Source of the DNA: an uncultured Geobacter sp.
Lineage (GTDB): Bacteria; Desulfobacterota; Desulfuromonadia; Geobacterales; Geobacteraceae
Direction: 5' to 3'
Assembly (NCBI GenBank): GCA_903915655.1
Contig: CAIWTU010000083.1
Span: forward strand, 1-64,000
Length of the DNA: 64,000 nt
Shown here: in pieces, positions 46,803-56,585 of the stretch
How positions within the stretch are numbered: the first letter of the stretch is position 1
Layout of the letters: every line of letters starts with the position of its first letter
The notes under the pieces: generated by a model
What the model saw: the letters and a program-made list of their open reading frames with translations, nothing else
The model's database searches: none
What the model was told of the DNA's origin: nothing
Position numbers and translations under genes: made by a program

Positions 46803-48119
46803 CTAGTCTTGCGCATTTTTGATGATTCTGACTTTTACAATCGATGTTTTCTTAACCTCTTCACAGATAACGACAAAATCGTCCAGCAGGAGTCTCTCCC
46901 CTTTCTCGGGGAATCGGCCAAGCCTGTCCAGAATCAGACCGGCCAAGGTATCATACTGCAGGTCTTCACCAAGTCTTATCCCAAGAAGATCTTCTATATC
47001 AGAGATAGAGAGGAGTGCATCAACAATGAGGCTGCCATCCGCAAGCTTCAATATTCTTCCCGGTTCTCCTACATCGTGTTCATCTTCGATCTCCCCCACC
47101 AACTCCTCCAGCAGGTCCTCCGTGGTTACAAGGCCGCTTATCCCTCCATATTCATCAACTACAAGCGCCATATGGACGCGCTTCCTCTGCATTTCTTTTA
47201 AAAGTTCGTTAACCTTTTTCCCCTCCGGAACATAATAGGGAGGACGAACTATCGCATTCAGATCAAATTCAGGTTCCGATACAATCCTGCCCAGGAGATC
47301 TTTACCATGTATGAAACCGGCTATATTTTCGATAGAACCGTGGAAAACAGGGTAACGGGAGTACATATTATCCAGAACAGCCTTAACAATTTTTCCCCTG
47401 GCAAGTTCCAGATCCAACCCCACTATCCTGGTACGAGGAACCATCACCTCACGGACAGACGTATGAGTAAAATCGAAGATATTCTGTATAAATTCATGTT
47501 CGATAGAGCTGAATACCCCTGCCTTTTCTCCCTCGGCAACGATATGTCGAACCTCGTCCTTTGTTACAAAGGCCTCCATCCCTTCCCGCCTGACCCCGAA
47601 CATTGCAAGTACTGCCTTGCTGGAAAGGGTCAATAAGCCTATGGCAAAAACTCCGGCATAAGCAAGACAATTGATAGGCTTTGCGACCGACAGAGAGATG
47701 GCATCCGCACGCTGTAAGCCGAGCGTCTTCGGGACGAGCTCACCCAGTACGAGGAGCAGATATGAAACAAGGATAACCGCGATTGTCAACGACAGCGGGG
47801 CGGCAGCATCTCTTACGAACCTGAATGGGGCAACCCGGAGGGAGGGTTGCAGAAACTCGACCGCAACGGCGCCACCAAGGGCCGACGCGGTCGATCCCAC
47901 CAGGGTCATGCCGACCTGTACGGTAGCCAGAAAGCGATGGGGATCGTTCTGCAGCTGCTGGACAATAGCGGCCTTGGCGTTCCCGATGGAAACCAGTTGT
48001 GCTATCTTGCTTTTTCTCGCAGAAATAATTGCAAGTTCGGAACAGGCAAAAAAACCATTTGCAAGAACGAGTAATAAAATAAAAATGAAATCGAGCCAAA
48101 TTGACAAAACTTCCTCCAC
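46803..48119 (-). CDS. CNNM/CorC family transporter-associated protein (HlyC/CorC)
   Basis: A 438-residue protein in the order DUF21/CNNM membrane domain (10-170, three TM segments, SELAIISARKSKI), a CBS pair (about 215-335, VREVMVPRTRIVGLD; VVDEYGGISGLVTTEDLLEEL) and a CorC_HlyC transporter-associated domain (350-435). Related proteins export or modulate Mg or Co. The start is GTG, or more likely TTG at 48107, which has GGAGG 5 bases upstream. It is transcribed with or just before the TonB-like gene. Confidence 0.86.
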   Translation of the reverse strand: MEEVLSIWLDFIFILLLVLANGFFACSELAIISARKSKIAQLVSIGNAKAAIVQQLQNDPHRFLATVQVGMTLVGSTASALGGAVAVEFLQPSLRVAPFRFVRDAAAPLSLTIAVILVSYLLLVLGELVPKTLGLQRADAISLSVAKPINCLAYAGVFAIGLLTLSSKAVLAMFGVRREGMEAFVTKDEVRHIVAEGEKAGVFSSIEHEFIQNIFDFTHTSVREVMVPRTRIVGLDLELARGKIVKAVLDNMYSRYPVFHGSIENIAGFIHGKDLLGRIVSEPEFDLNAIVRPPYYVPEGKKVNELLKEMQRKRVHMALVVDEYGGISGLVTTEDLLEELVGEIEDEHDVGEPGRILKLADGSLIVDALLSISDIEDLLGIRLGEDLQYDTLAGLILDRLGRFPEKGERLLLDDFVVICEEVKKTSIVKVRIIKNAQD

Positions 48120-48213
48120 GGCAGCGAACTCTTTTTTCAGCTGTTATTTATGAAAGGAGCTCTCTTCACGGCCTTCCATTCATCATTTTCAGGAGAGCCT
48201 CAGCATTTACCTC

Positions 48214-49020
48214 TTATTTTGTCTGACCGCAATTTGATTCGGTGCCATCGATAGGACCCGATCCGCTGTTGCTCAACTTCCCGATGATCCCTTCAATCAA
48301 GGGAACGTTTGCTCCATTCACAAACTTGCCGTTAACCCAGAAAGAGGGTGTCCCATCAACCTTCAGCTTGTCAACCACGGCTTTCTGCCCCCCCAGGAGG
48401 CCTTTGTCGTCATAGACCTTGTCCAGGAGCGCCCTGTTGTTATCAAGTTTCCCGCAGTATACTGTGTGTAGAGCCTTCAACCTGTCATCGGAAGCGAGTA
48501 TATATTTGACCTTTTTCATGGCATCCGGATGCATATCGAGCGGTTTGAAAAAAATGTAGCGGGTGATATCTGTGCGCATCCCCCAGTAACTGTGCATCTT
48601 CCTGCAGTACGGACAGTCGGGATCTGTCACTTCTACCACCACATTTTTCCCGTTGCCGATCTTTATCCCCTTATTCAGATCGTCGGGGGTGAGAAGCTTG
48701 TACGCTTCCTCTGACAATTTGCCCTGTTCCTCAGCCATCCTTTCCCTGGTAAGGCTTTTCCCCTGCCTGTCGACAATGTCACCGAAGAAAAGATATTCGG
48801 CCTTTGGATGGAAATAGACTATCTTCCCGCCCGCTGCCACTACTTCATAAAGCCCATCGATACCGGTTTTTGACACTTTCGAAAAAGCAAGTTTGGGAAA
48901 CAACTTACGCAGAACTTCTTCCGGAGTCAAGGTCTCTGAAGCTGAGCAGGCAACCGCCACGCAAGCCAGGCAAAACAGAAGCGAAAGCCCAAAAACCAGT
49001 TTTAAACGGAACTTATCCAT
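48214..49020 (-). CDS. DsbC-like periplasmic thioredoxin-fold protein
   Basis: A 268-residue exported protein. A signal peptide (1-28, ending CVAVACSASE) is followed by an N-terminal domain like the DsbC dimerisation region and a thioredoxin fold with the active CPYC at 136-139 and GTPSFWVNG containing the cis-Pro. It would isomerise or reduce disulfides, as DsbC/DsbG do. The start MDKFRLKL has GGGGGTGAG upstream; a start at 49035 is less likely. The Cys of the ACS motif could also be lipidated, but the lipobox is weak. Confidence 0.85.
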   Translation of the reverse strand: MDKFRLKLVFGLSLLFCLACVAVACSASETLTPEEVLRKLFPKLAFSKVSKTGIDGLYEVVAAGGKIVYFHPKAEYLFFGDIVDRQGKSLTRERMAEEQGKLSEEAYKLLTPDDLNKGIKIGNGKNVVVEVTDPDCPYCRKMHSYWGMRTDITRYIFFKPLDMHPDAMKKVKYILASDDRLKALHTVYCGKLDNNRALLDKVYDDKGLLGGQKAVVDKLKVDGTPSFWVNGKFVNGANVPLIEGIIGKLSNSGSGPIDGTESNCGQTK

Positions 49021-49096
49021 TTCACTCACCCCCAAAAAGTATTTTGTTTCTATCCGGAAACTCCGGACAGAAACTATTTAAATTCAAACATTACAA

Positions 49097-49594
49097 TCAG
49101 AGTATCTCCAGCAGTTCGACTTCAAAGGTAAGGTCTTCTCCGGCAAGGGGGTGGTTGGAGTCGAAGGTAATACTTTTATCGCTCAATTCGACTACAACAA
49201 CATCTAATTCCTCATCGTCTTCGCTTGAAAGCACAAGTTCATCACCCACGGCCGGATTCAAATCATCCGGCACATCCGCTCTGGAAACCGTAAACACCTT
49301 TTCCTCGTCATACTCGCCGAACGCATCTTCAGCGGGGATTATCACCGTTTTTATTTCACCAGGGACCATCCCTACGAGTATTTCGTCGATCTGAGTGAAC
49401 AGTTCCTCCTCGCCAACGGTCAATTCCATCGGTCCGCTTTCACACCCGCACCCAGATCCCTCTGAGCTATCATTGGTGGAGCAGTCATCGGATTCACACC
49501 CGGCACCTCCGATGTTGGAATCGAAGATTGTTCCGTCCTCAAGTTTACCGGTGTAGTTAATTTTGACCCTGTCGCCCTTCTTTGCCTCTGCCAT
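49097..49594 (-). CDS. FKBP-type peptidyl-prolyl isomerase with Cys-rich insertion
   Basis: A 165-residue SlyD-like protein. It begins AKKGDRVKINYTGKLEDGTIFDSN (FKBP core), but then has a 27-residue acidic, Cys-rich insertion (27-54) with Cys33, Cys38, Cys49 and Cys51 before the FKBP strand GPMELTVGEEEL; relatives have only a short loop there. The rest is the IF-domain region (AEDAFGEYDEEKVFTVSRADVP) and the closing FKBP strand (DSNHPLAGEDLTFEVELLEI). It may bind metal at the insertion. The start follows GGTAATG; a start at 49603 is equally open. Confidence 0.86.
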   Translation of the reverse strand: MAEAKKGDRVKINYTGKLEDGTIFDSNIGGAGCESDDCSTNDSSEGSGCGCESGPMELTVGEEELFTQIDEILVGMVPGEIKTVIIPAEDAFGEYDEEKVFTVSRADVPDDLNPAVGDELVLSSEDDEELDVVVVELSDKSITFDSNHPLAGEDLTFEVELLEIL

Positions 49595-49699
49595 TACCGC
49601 CACCCCCCTCTTTTTGTTCCGGCTTCTCAGCCATCTTCTATTTGAGTCCCATGATACGAGCGAACGCTATCATCAGTCTAGTAAAATCTTCGGCCTGAT

Positions 49700-52600
49700 T
49701 TATATCGGCGCATTTTCCGCCGGCTCCAATGCCGTCCGCTCCCTGGCATGATCGGTCGCCAGGAGCAGGTAGATGGCAGGGACAACGAACAGGGTAAAAA
49801 GTGTGCCGATAGAAATACCGGTCATGATAACCAGACCTATATTGAAGCGACCGGCGGCGCCTGCCCCTGAGGCGGTAACGAGTGGCAGCACACCCAGGGC
49901 CATAGCCGCAGTGGTCATAAGGATCGGCCGCAAACGTATAGCTGCAGCCATTTCTACCGACTCACGCTTCCCCTTACCCTCTTTTTGGAGGTCGTTGGCA
50001 AACTGGACTATCAGGATGCCATGCTTGCTGATAAGACCGATAAGGGTCACGAGGCCGACCTCGGTATAGATGTTAAGGCTTGCGCCGCCTACACCGAGGC
50101 TGATAAAGAGCATCGCTCCGCATATCGACATCGGCACGCTCACCAGCACGATCAGCGGGTCGCGGAAGCTTTCGAACAGTGCAGCCAGAGCAAGGAAAAT
50201 GATGATCAAGGCGAAGAAGAAAGTACTCAGCAATGCGCTGGATTCCTGGACGTACTGCCTTGAGGGGCCTGAATAGTCGACAGTGTAACCTTGAGGAAGA
50301 GAACCTTTAGCCAGGGAGTTAAGGGTTTCCAGCGCCTCGCCCAGAGTAACGCCGGTGAGAGGCACCGCTGAGATAGTCGCAGAGTTCAGTTGTTGGAACC
50401 GGTTGAGGGACTCAGGGACTACTACCGTCTTCAAACTGCTTACAGTTGATACAGGAACCGACGCGCCGTTCGCTATGTTCATGTAGTAGTTCTGCAGCTG
50501 ATCGGCATTCAGCCTGTCACTTTGCATGACCTGTGGAATAACCTTGTAAGAACGTCCCGAGATACTGAAATAATTGACATATCCACCCCCCAGCATCGAC
50601 CCGAGTGCACCACCGACGTCGCGCATCGTCATCCCAAGCTGCGCCGTTTTGTCCCGGTCAATCTCTACCGATACCTGTGGCTTATCTATCTTGAGATCGT
50701 TGTCCATATAGGCAAACATGCCGCTCGCACGCGCCTTGTCCATAAAAACCTGAGAAACCTCATCCAACCGGCTATAGGAATCGGTGGTGCCGATGACAAA
50801 CTGCACCGGCAGTCCATCGCCGCCACCAGGGAGTGGTGACGGGAGAAATGCAACCGCCCGGACCCCGGCAATCTCCCCCAGCTTCATCTGCACTTCCGGC
50901 TGTAGCTGCATCGAGCTCCGATCCCTCTCGTCCCAGGGTTTCATAACCATTCCGGCAAATCCACTATTTAGTCCGGGTGTGCCGTCCAGTTGAAAGACAT
51001 GCTCGGTTTCCGGGTATGCTGCAAAGATCTTGTAAGCCTGGCGAGAAGAAAGTTGAGTCTGCTCAAGCGAGGCGTTGGGGGCCGCCGTCAGCAGCGAAAA
51101 GATGATCCCCATATCCTCCTGTGGCGCCAGTTCGCTCTTGGAGGTCGTGTAAAGGAAGTAGATGCTGACCAGTATAATTGCAGCAAAAACGACCGTTACC
51201 GACAGGGTGTTGAGTGAAGCGTGAAGTATCCCTTCATAGACTTTACGGAGGCGTGCGAACTGGGCGTCAATAAAATCTACAAAACGGTGCCTGCTGTCAG
51301 GGGTGTGAGCTTTGAGAAGCTTTGAACACATCATAGGCGAAAGAGTAAGAGCAATAACCGCTGATACGGTAACCGCCCCGGCCAGTGTATAGACAAACTC
51401 GGTAAAGAGAGCCCCCGTAAGACCACCCATAAAGCCGATCGGCAGATAGACGGCAATCAACACGACCGTTATGGCAATGATAGGCCCTCCCAGTTCCCGA
51501 GCCCCCCTGAGCGCCGCCTGCAGCGGCTTCATCCCATCTTCCATGTGCCGATGCACATTTTCGACAACAATAATCGCATCATCAACAACAAGGCCTATGG
51601 CCAGCACAAGGGCGAGCAGTGTCAGCAGATTTATTGTGTAACCAAGCGCCAGCATTATAAAAAATACCCCGATCAAAGAGAGTGGCATGGCAATGATTGG
51701 AATGACAACCGACCTGAACGAACCGAGGAAGAGGAAGATCACTACTGTTACGATCGCAAACGCTTCGAGCAAAGTAATGATCACCTCTTTGATCGAACTG
51801 TTCACATACTTGGTTGCATCGTAGACAATACGTGCGCTGAGCCCTTCTGGGAGCTGCTGCTCTACCGAGGGAAAGACCTTGCGGACGCTACCTATAACCG
51901 TAAGGAGATTGGCAGTCGGAGCTACTTTGATCCCTACAAAAACGGCGCTCTCGCCGTCAAAGGTTACCGATGTATCGTAATCTTCGGAGCCGAGCGAAAC
52001 CGTAGCTACATCATCTAGGCGGACTATGGCGCCGTTTTTCGACTTTATCACCAGCTCACTGAACTCTTCGACAGAGTGCAGTCCGGTGGAAGCGGTAAGA
52101 TCTACTGTTACCATTTGCCCTTTGGTGCGCCCCACGGCAGAGATGTAGTCGTTGGCGGCAAGTGCGTTGCTGACATCCGTCGCTGTAATCTTATAGGCAG
52201 CAAGCTTGGCGGGGTCGAGCCAGGCCCGCAGCGCAAACTGACGCTTCCCCAGTATCTCGGCGGTCTGCACACCATCAACAGCCTGCAGCTTCGGCTGCAC
52301 CACCCGGATCAGATAGTCGGTAATCTTGTTGGTAGGTATATCCTTGCTGTAAAAACCGATATACATGGAATCCGTAGTATCACCCACAGCAACTGAGATG
52401 TTAGGTTGTTGCGAGTCCTTGGGGAGTTGGTTGAGCACCGCGTTGACCTTGGTGTTTATCTCGGTAAGTGCCTTGTTCGGGTCGTAGTTCAGGCGCAGGT
52501 TCGCCTGTATAGTGCTTATACCCTGCGTACTCGACGAGGTGAGGTAGTCTATTCCGTTGGATTGTGCGATCGAATTTTCCAGAGGAGTGGTAATGAAGCC

Positions 52601-52780
52601 GGATACAAGCGCAGGATCCGCGCCTGTATACACCGTGGAGACTGTCACCACAGCGTTCCGGGTCTCCGGATATTCACGTACAGGCAAATGGCTCATCGAA
52701 CGAAGTCCAAGCACCAGAATCACAAGGCTGACTACGGTGGCCAGCACCGGGCGGCGAACGAAAAGATCAGTGTAGTTCAT
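49700..52780 (-). CDS. RND multidrug efflux permease
   Basis: A 1026-residue inner-membrane antiporter of the AcrB/MexB class. TM1 (PVLATVVSLVILVLGL), two large periplasmic loops and the central TM4 proton-relay Asp pair in GLVVDDAIIVVENVHRHMEDG are seen; the TM10 Lys/Thr region is in LVTLIGLISKHGILIVQFAN. It pumps drugs or detergents out with the adaptor and outer-membrane proteins encoded just upstream. Ends near 49.7 kb, close to the FKBP gene. The substrate range cannot be read from sequence. Confidence 0.93.
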   Translation of the reverse strand: MNYTDLFVRRPVLATVVSLVILVLGLRSMSHLPVREYPETRNAVVTVSTVYTGADPALVSGFITTPLENSIAQSNGIDYLTSSSTQGISTIQANLRLNYDPNKALTEINTKVNAVLNQLPKDSQQPNISVAVGDTTDSMYIGFYSKDIPTNKITDYLIRVVQPKLQAVDGVQTAEILGKRQFALRAWLDPAKLAAYKITATDVSNALAANDYISAVGRTKGQMVTVDLTASTGLHSVEEFSELVIKSKNGAIVRLDDVATVSLGSEDYDTSVTFDGESAVFVGIKVAPTANLLTVIGSVRKVFPSVEQQLPEGLSARIVYDATKYVNSSIKEVIITLLEAFAIVTVVIFLFLGSFRSVVIPIIAMPLSLIGVFFIMLALGYTINLLTLLALVLAIGLVVDDAIIVVENVHRHMEDGMKPLQAALRGARELGGPIIAITVVLIAVYLPIGFMGGLTGALFTEFVYTLAGAVTVSAVIALTLSPMMCSKLLKAHTPDSRHRFVDFIDAQFARLRKVYEGILHASLNTLSVTVVFAAIILVSIYFLYTTSKSELAPQEDMGIIFSLLTAAPNASLEQTQLSSRQAYKIFAAYPETEHVFQLDGTPGLNSGFAGMVMKPWDERDRSSMQLQPEVQMKLGEIAGVRAVAFLPSPLPGGGDGLPVQFVIGTTDSYSRLDEVSQVFMDKARASGMFAYMDNDLKIDKPQVSVEIDRDKTAQLGMTMRDVGGALGSMLGGGYVNYFSISGRSYKVIPQVMQSDRLNADQLQNYYMNIANGASVPVSTVSSLKTVVVPESLNRFQQLNSATISAVPLTGVTLGEALETLNSLAKGSLPQGYTVDYSGPSRQYVQESSALLSTFFFALIIIFLALAALFESFRDPLIVLVSVPMSICGAMLFISLGVGGASLNIYTEVGLVTLIGLISKHGILIVQFANDLQKEGKGKRESVEMAAAIRLRPILMTTAAMALGVLPLVTASGAGAAGRFNIGLVIMTGISIGTLFTLFVVPAIYLLLATDHARERTALEPAENAPI

Positions 52781-52828
52781 AGTGGCGCCTTACTCCTGAA
52801 AATAAATTTGATAACAGAGCTCACCGGC

Positions 52829-53959
52829 TCACTGTTCAACCGGTCTGGGCGCAACCTCGTTGCTCGGCAGGACCTTGTTATTAATGATAACGGTAGCGCC
52901 ATTCTTGAGCTTAAGCTGGCCACTTGAGACTACAATGTCCCCTTCCTTAATTCCCTTCAGAATCGCCACCTGGTCGCCTCGTTTAGCTCCGACGGTTACA
53001 AAAGTCTGCTTGGCGATTAAAACCGGCTTTCCGTCCGGACCTTTGCCCCCTTTCTGGACCGTGAAGATCGTCTCGCCATACGGGTTGTAGGTGATTACAG
53101 TCTGGGGCAAGGTGAGATAAGGTTTTTCACCACCGGTCTGCAGGAACGCGGAGGAGTACATCCCTGGAAGCAATTTATGCCCGGGATTGGCAATCAACGC
53201 TTCAACCTGTACGTTCCTTGTCTCCGGGTCGACCTTGGGACTGATAGTGGTAATCTTTCCGGTAAAGGTGAGGCCGGGGTAGGTGTCAGAGGCGGTTAGC
53301 ACCCTCTGTCCACGCGATATTCGTGACAATTCCTGCTGTGGCAGATAAAAATCTATGTAAATAGAGTCGAGCAACTGCAGCGTGACGATTTTGTCTCCAG
53401 GATTAAGGTATTGACCCGGATTGATGGTCGTGATGCCAAGACGACCGGCAAATGGCGCCCTGATGCTCTTCTTTTCGACCAGGGCCGCCTGTTGTGCAAC
53501 GAGTGCCCGTTTCCCCTTCAGATCTGCAGCGTCTGCGTCGAGGGTTGCCTGGCTTATAGCCTGTACCGCCAACTGCTTCTTATCCCTTTCATATACGGTC
53601 TTGGCCAATTCAGAGGCAGCCTCAAGAGAGTGAAGCTGCGCAATATCGGAGTCTGCGTTAAGCTGGACTAACAGCTGCCCCCCCTTGACCTGGTCGCCGG
53701 ATTTGAAATGGAGGGTACGTACCAGACCGGCTATTTCGCTGGCCACATCGACACCACGTACGGCACGAAGAGTGCCAACCGCCTTCAGTTGAGGCTGCCA
53801 GGGGTGCAACTCGGCCTTGATCGTGCTGACTGTTACGGGTGGCGATTTTTGAGCGGCCATCGATTTCATCATCATCTTGTTCCGGAATGCATGAAAGCCG
53901 AAAACTCCACCAAATAAAAGTCCTACGGTTACCAGCATAATTATCATGCGCTTGGTCAT
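52829..53959 (-). CDS. RND efflux periplasmic adaptor (membrane fusion protein)
   Basis: A 376-residue adaptor linking the RND pump to the outer membrane channel. An N-terminal TM (MIIMLVTVGLLFGGVFGF), a lipoyl half-motif around VASEIAGLVRTLHFKSGDQVKGGQLL, a short coiled-coil hairpin, the second lipoyl half (IRAPFAGRLGITTINPGQYLNPGD) and beta-barrel/MP domains are seen. I prefer MTKRMIIM because GGAG sits 9 bases before it; a start at 53974 is possible. It lies between the outer-membrane and permease genes. Confidence 0.9.
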   Translation of the reverse strand: MTKRMIIMLVTVGLLFGGVFGFHAFRNKMMMKSMAAQKSPPVTVSTIKAELHPWQPQLKAVGTLRAVRGVDVASEIAGLVRTLHFKSGDQVKGGQLLVQLNADSDIAQLHSLEAASELAKTVYERDKKQLAVQAISQATLDADAADLKGKRALVAQQAALVEKKSIRAPFAGRLGITTINPGQYLNPGDKIVTLQLLDSIYIDFYLPQQELSRISRGQRVLTASDTYPGLTFTGKITTISPKVDPETRNVQVEALIANPGHKLLPGMYSSAFLQTGGEKPYLTLPQTVITYNPYGETIFTVQKGGKGPDGKPVLIAKQTFVTVGAKRGDQVAILKGIKEGDIVVSSGQLKLKNGATVIINNKVLPSNEVAPRPVEQ

Positions 53960-53983
53960 CGGATTTTTCTCCATTACAAGGTA

Positions 53984-55507
53984 TTATTTTCCCCTCAATT
54001 CTGCTACCGCTTCTGCCGTGGACATTGAAGTCCGGTTCCACCAGCCACCTCCGAGCGCCTGAAAAAGGACCGCAGTATCGGCAAAACGAGCCGCCCTGGA
54101 CTGCTCCAGTTTGATGCGCGCCAGTAGATATAGACGCTGGGCATCGAGCAGGAGGAGATAGTTCACAGCGCCTAGCTGAAGCTGAGCCTGAATAAGGTCA
54201 AGTGCTTCCCTGGCCGCCACTTCCGCAGCAGACTGAGCCTTGAGCGTCAGTGCATCCTGATCAATTGAACGGAGCGCGTCTGCCACATTCTGAAACGCCT
54301 GCAACACGGTCTCACGATACTGCGCAGCCGCCTGATCGTAGGCGGCAACAGCTGCGCGGCGCCTGGCAGTCAACTCCCCGCCATGAAAGAGAGGTTGCAG
54401 AATACCCGCGCCGAGACTCCAGAGGGATGTTCCGCTTGAAAAGAGGTCCTGGATCCTGGTGGAGTTGGACCCGAGGCTCCCTGTCAGGTTAATCTGCGGG
54501 TAAAGGTTCGCCGTAGCCACTCCGACCTGCGCAGACGCGGCATGTAGGAGTCCTTCCGCAGCCCTGATATCGGGACGTTGGCGGACCAGTGAAGAGGGGA
54601 CGCTCACCGGGAGTTCCTCTGGCAGGTGGAGGCTCTCCAGGGTGAACTCGGGCAGATCCGCTTCGCTTGGAAGCCCCCCCGCGTACAGAGCCAAGCGATG
54701 CCGAGTGAGTGCCAGCTGTTTTTCGAGTGGCGGCAGGGTTGCCTCTGTTTGCGCCAGTTGCGCCCTCTGAGCGAGGAGAATTGAACGTGAGACCCCTCCA
54801 AGATTGAACTGCTGTTCGGTCAGGGCAAGATACTTCCCCTCCAACGCCACAATATCCCGTACCTCCCTGATTTCGGCACGCAGTGAAGCCTCGTGAACTG
54901 CGGTGGTAACAATATTGGAGGTGAGGGTCAGATAGGCCCCTTCGAGCTGAAAATTGTGATACTCTACCCGCGAGGCCAATGACTCGAGTTCGCGCCGTCC
55001 TCCACCAAAGAGGTCGAAGAGGTATGTCACTCGCACCGAGGCGTTGTAAAGGTCGAAAGCTCCGCCACCAGCAGGCTGCCCGGAAGAAGCTCCCGATATT
55101 TTCTGACGTGCGGCAGAGAAGTTGGCATCCAGACCCGGATAGTAAATCGCACCGGTTCTGGCGCGGAGGTTTTCCTCCGCCTCCCTGAGCCTGGCCTGTG
55201 CAGCCGAAAGGGTCGGGCTCTCCGCAAGCGCCTGTCGCACCAGTTTGTCAAGAGGGGGGGAACGAAACAGCGTCCACCACTGTTCAGGGATCTCCTCCCC
55301 CTGAACGAAGCGCTGTGACGCTCCACCCGCGCCAGTCGCAGAAGCAGTCTCAGTGGCAACCGGTCTCTTGGTGTAGCTCTTCGTTCCGGGGAGAGCAGGT
55401 GCGCGGAAATCAGGGCCGACAGCGCATCCCCCTAAAGTAAAACTTGCAATTAAGAAAAGAACCAAATTTATCAAACAGACTATCCGGGTCACTTCCATAC
55501 GCTCCAT
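53984..55507 (-). CDS. RND efflux outer membrane lipoprotein (NodT/OprM type)
   Basis: A 507-residue TolC-like channel. The lipobox LGGC ends the signal peptide at about residue 28, so the N-terminus is lipidated. Two OEP repeats follow (PLDKLVRQALAESPTLSAAQARL...; RRAAVAAYDQAAAQYRETVLQAFQNVADALRSID). It forms the tripartite exit duct with the two downstream gene products. First gene of the efflux operon; two ATGs 9 bases apart are possible starts. No linked regulator is seen. Confidence 0.92.
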   Translation of the reverse strand: MERMEVTRIVCLINLVLFLIASFTLGGCAVGPDFRAPALPGTKSYTKRPVATETASATGAGGASQRFVQGEEIPEQWWTLFRSPPLDKLVRQALAESPTLSAAQARLREAEENLRARTGAIYYPGLDANFSAARQKISGASSGQPAGGGAFDLYNASVRVTYLFDLFGGGRRELESLASRVEYHNFQLEGAYLTLTSNIVTTAVHEASLRAEIREVRDIVALEGKYLALTEQQFNLGGVSRSILLAQRAQLAQTEATLPPLEKQLALTRHRLALYAGGLPSEADLPEFTLESLHLPEELPVSVPSSLVRQRPDIRAAEGLLHAASAQVGVATANLYPQINLTGSLGSNSTRIQDLFSSGTSLWSLGAGILQPLFHGGELTARRRAAVAAYDQAAAQYRETVLQAFQNVADALRSIDQDALTLKAQSAAEVAAREALDLIQAQLQLGAVNYLLLLDAQRLYLLARIKLEQSRAARFADTAVLFQALGGGWWNRTSMSTAEAVAELRGK

Positions 55508-55900
55508 GGTTGGTTCCCATCCTCAAACTCGGGACGAAACGAGGGTAAATGCTCAAAAAAGGCAACAGAGTGGAAAGAGCTCAGAATTGGATTGGGTGGT
55601 GTCATTTTGAAAGCTGAAGAAGCGGCAACAGCTCCAATCACCAGGCGAAGGGCACACTAAATGCGTTCGCACCTTTTCCTACAGTTTTCGGTGATACATA
55701 TCGAAGCAGAAAAACGGATTTACTTCCGGGGGTGCGGTAGCTGCAGGAAATTACGGTTGATCACGATAAAACGCTTTTCAGGCGATTTCTGAATATCATT
55801 CGCCCATTTTGTACAGGAAGGAGACACCATTAACCCAAGGTTCATGAAAAGCAAGGCTCCCACGATAATCGGGGGAGCCGATAAAATCCGGAAAGAGTGA
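55508..55900. other. Intergenic region upstream of the efflux operon
   Basis: About 390 bases between the OMF gene start and the HU gene stop. It holds the HU terminator at 55845-55879 and presumably the efflux operon promoter, which I could not identify. No gene is seen here. GCGGTAGC at about 55735 resembles an ops core but is likely chance. Confidence 0.45.
55845..55879 (-). terminator. Rho-independent terminator of the HU gene
   Basis: On the minus strand GGCTCCC (complement of 55873-55879) pairs with GGGAGCC (55855-55861) across an 11-base loop, followed by TTGCTTTT. It lies 22 bases past the HU stop. Confidence 0.7.
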
Positions 55901-56200
55901 TTATTTTTTCTTACCCTTCTTTATTTTTTCCTGAACGGCTTCCTTCAGCCCTTTGCCAACGGAGAATGTTACGGCCTTTCTTGCCGGAATTTTTATCTCT
56001 GCGCCAGTCTGCGGGTTGCGGCCGATCCTTGCCTTACGGTCTGCGACTGCAAAAGTACCGAAGCCAACAAAGGTCACCTTGTCCCCGGATTTGAGACCTT
56101 CTGTCACACCGTCCAGAAAAGCGTTTGCGGCCAATTCTGCTTTAGCCTTGCTGATCTCGGTGGCCAGTGCAATCTTTTCTACAATTTCTGCCTTCGTCAT
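55901..56200 (-). CDS. HU family DNA-binding protein
   Basis: A 99-residue nucleoid protein. It starts MTKAEIVEKIALATEISKAKAE, has the DNA-binding arm GFGTFAVADRKARIGRNPQTG with the intercalating Pro, and ends in a Lys-rich tail. Full length, with the usual HU rather than IHF features. A C7 tract precedes its start. Confidence 0.93.
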   Translation of the reverse strand: MTKAEIVEKIALATEISKAKAELAANAFLDGVTEGLKSGDKVTFVGFGTFAVADRKARIGRNPQTGAEIKIPARKAVTFSVGKGLKEAVQEKIKKGKKK

Positions 56201-56585
56201 GTTGTTACCCCCCCTTTATTATTTTGAAGCAGGTTTCCCATTAATTGCCTGGGCTAATTGTAAACAGCTTAAATTCGGGTCACCCTATTTAGATGGTTTA
56301 GTCAAACAATTAACGGTCCAGTTTTCGTGATAACTATAAATAACTGCTCTCTTATATTGCCTATTTGCGCGCTTAGCAAGCAAAAAATCGTCTTTTGTAA
56401 AAAATTTTCACCGGAAGTAAAGGCTTTAACACTTTTGAGAAGCATTTTGATAGATATGGATTTGCAAAAAGCGACTCAACAAACAGATTTGCGGGTATCT
56501 GAAGCTTTAAAACAGGATAGTGACTCTTCCAGGCGCAGGAGGTCGGCAGGCACGGATTGCCGGAGTGACTGAAGAAAAAGGGAGA
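56201..56585. other. Region upstream of HU and around 56.4 kb
   Basis: About 385 bases without a convincing gene. The left part should contain the HU promoter, A/T-rich with a TTGACT near 56300; the right part is the downstream flank of the small secreted protein gene. No hairpin terminator was clear for that gene. Confidence 0.4.

Noticed and set aside
55730-55745. Third ops element near 55.7 kb
   Set aside because: Only GCGGTAGC matches; the flanks that the two true elements share (GGTAT and TGCC) are missing and no polysaccharide gene is near.
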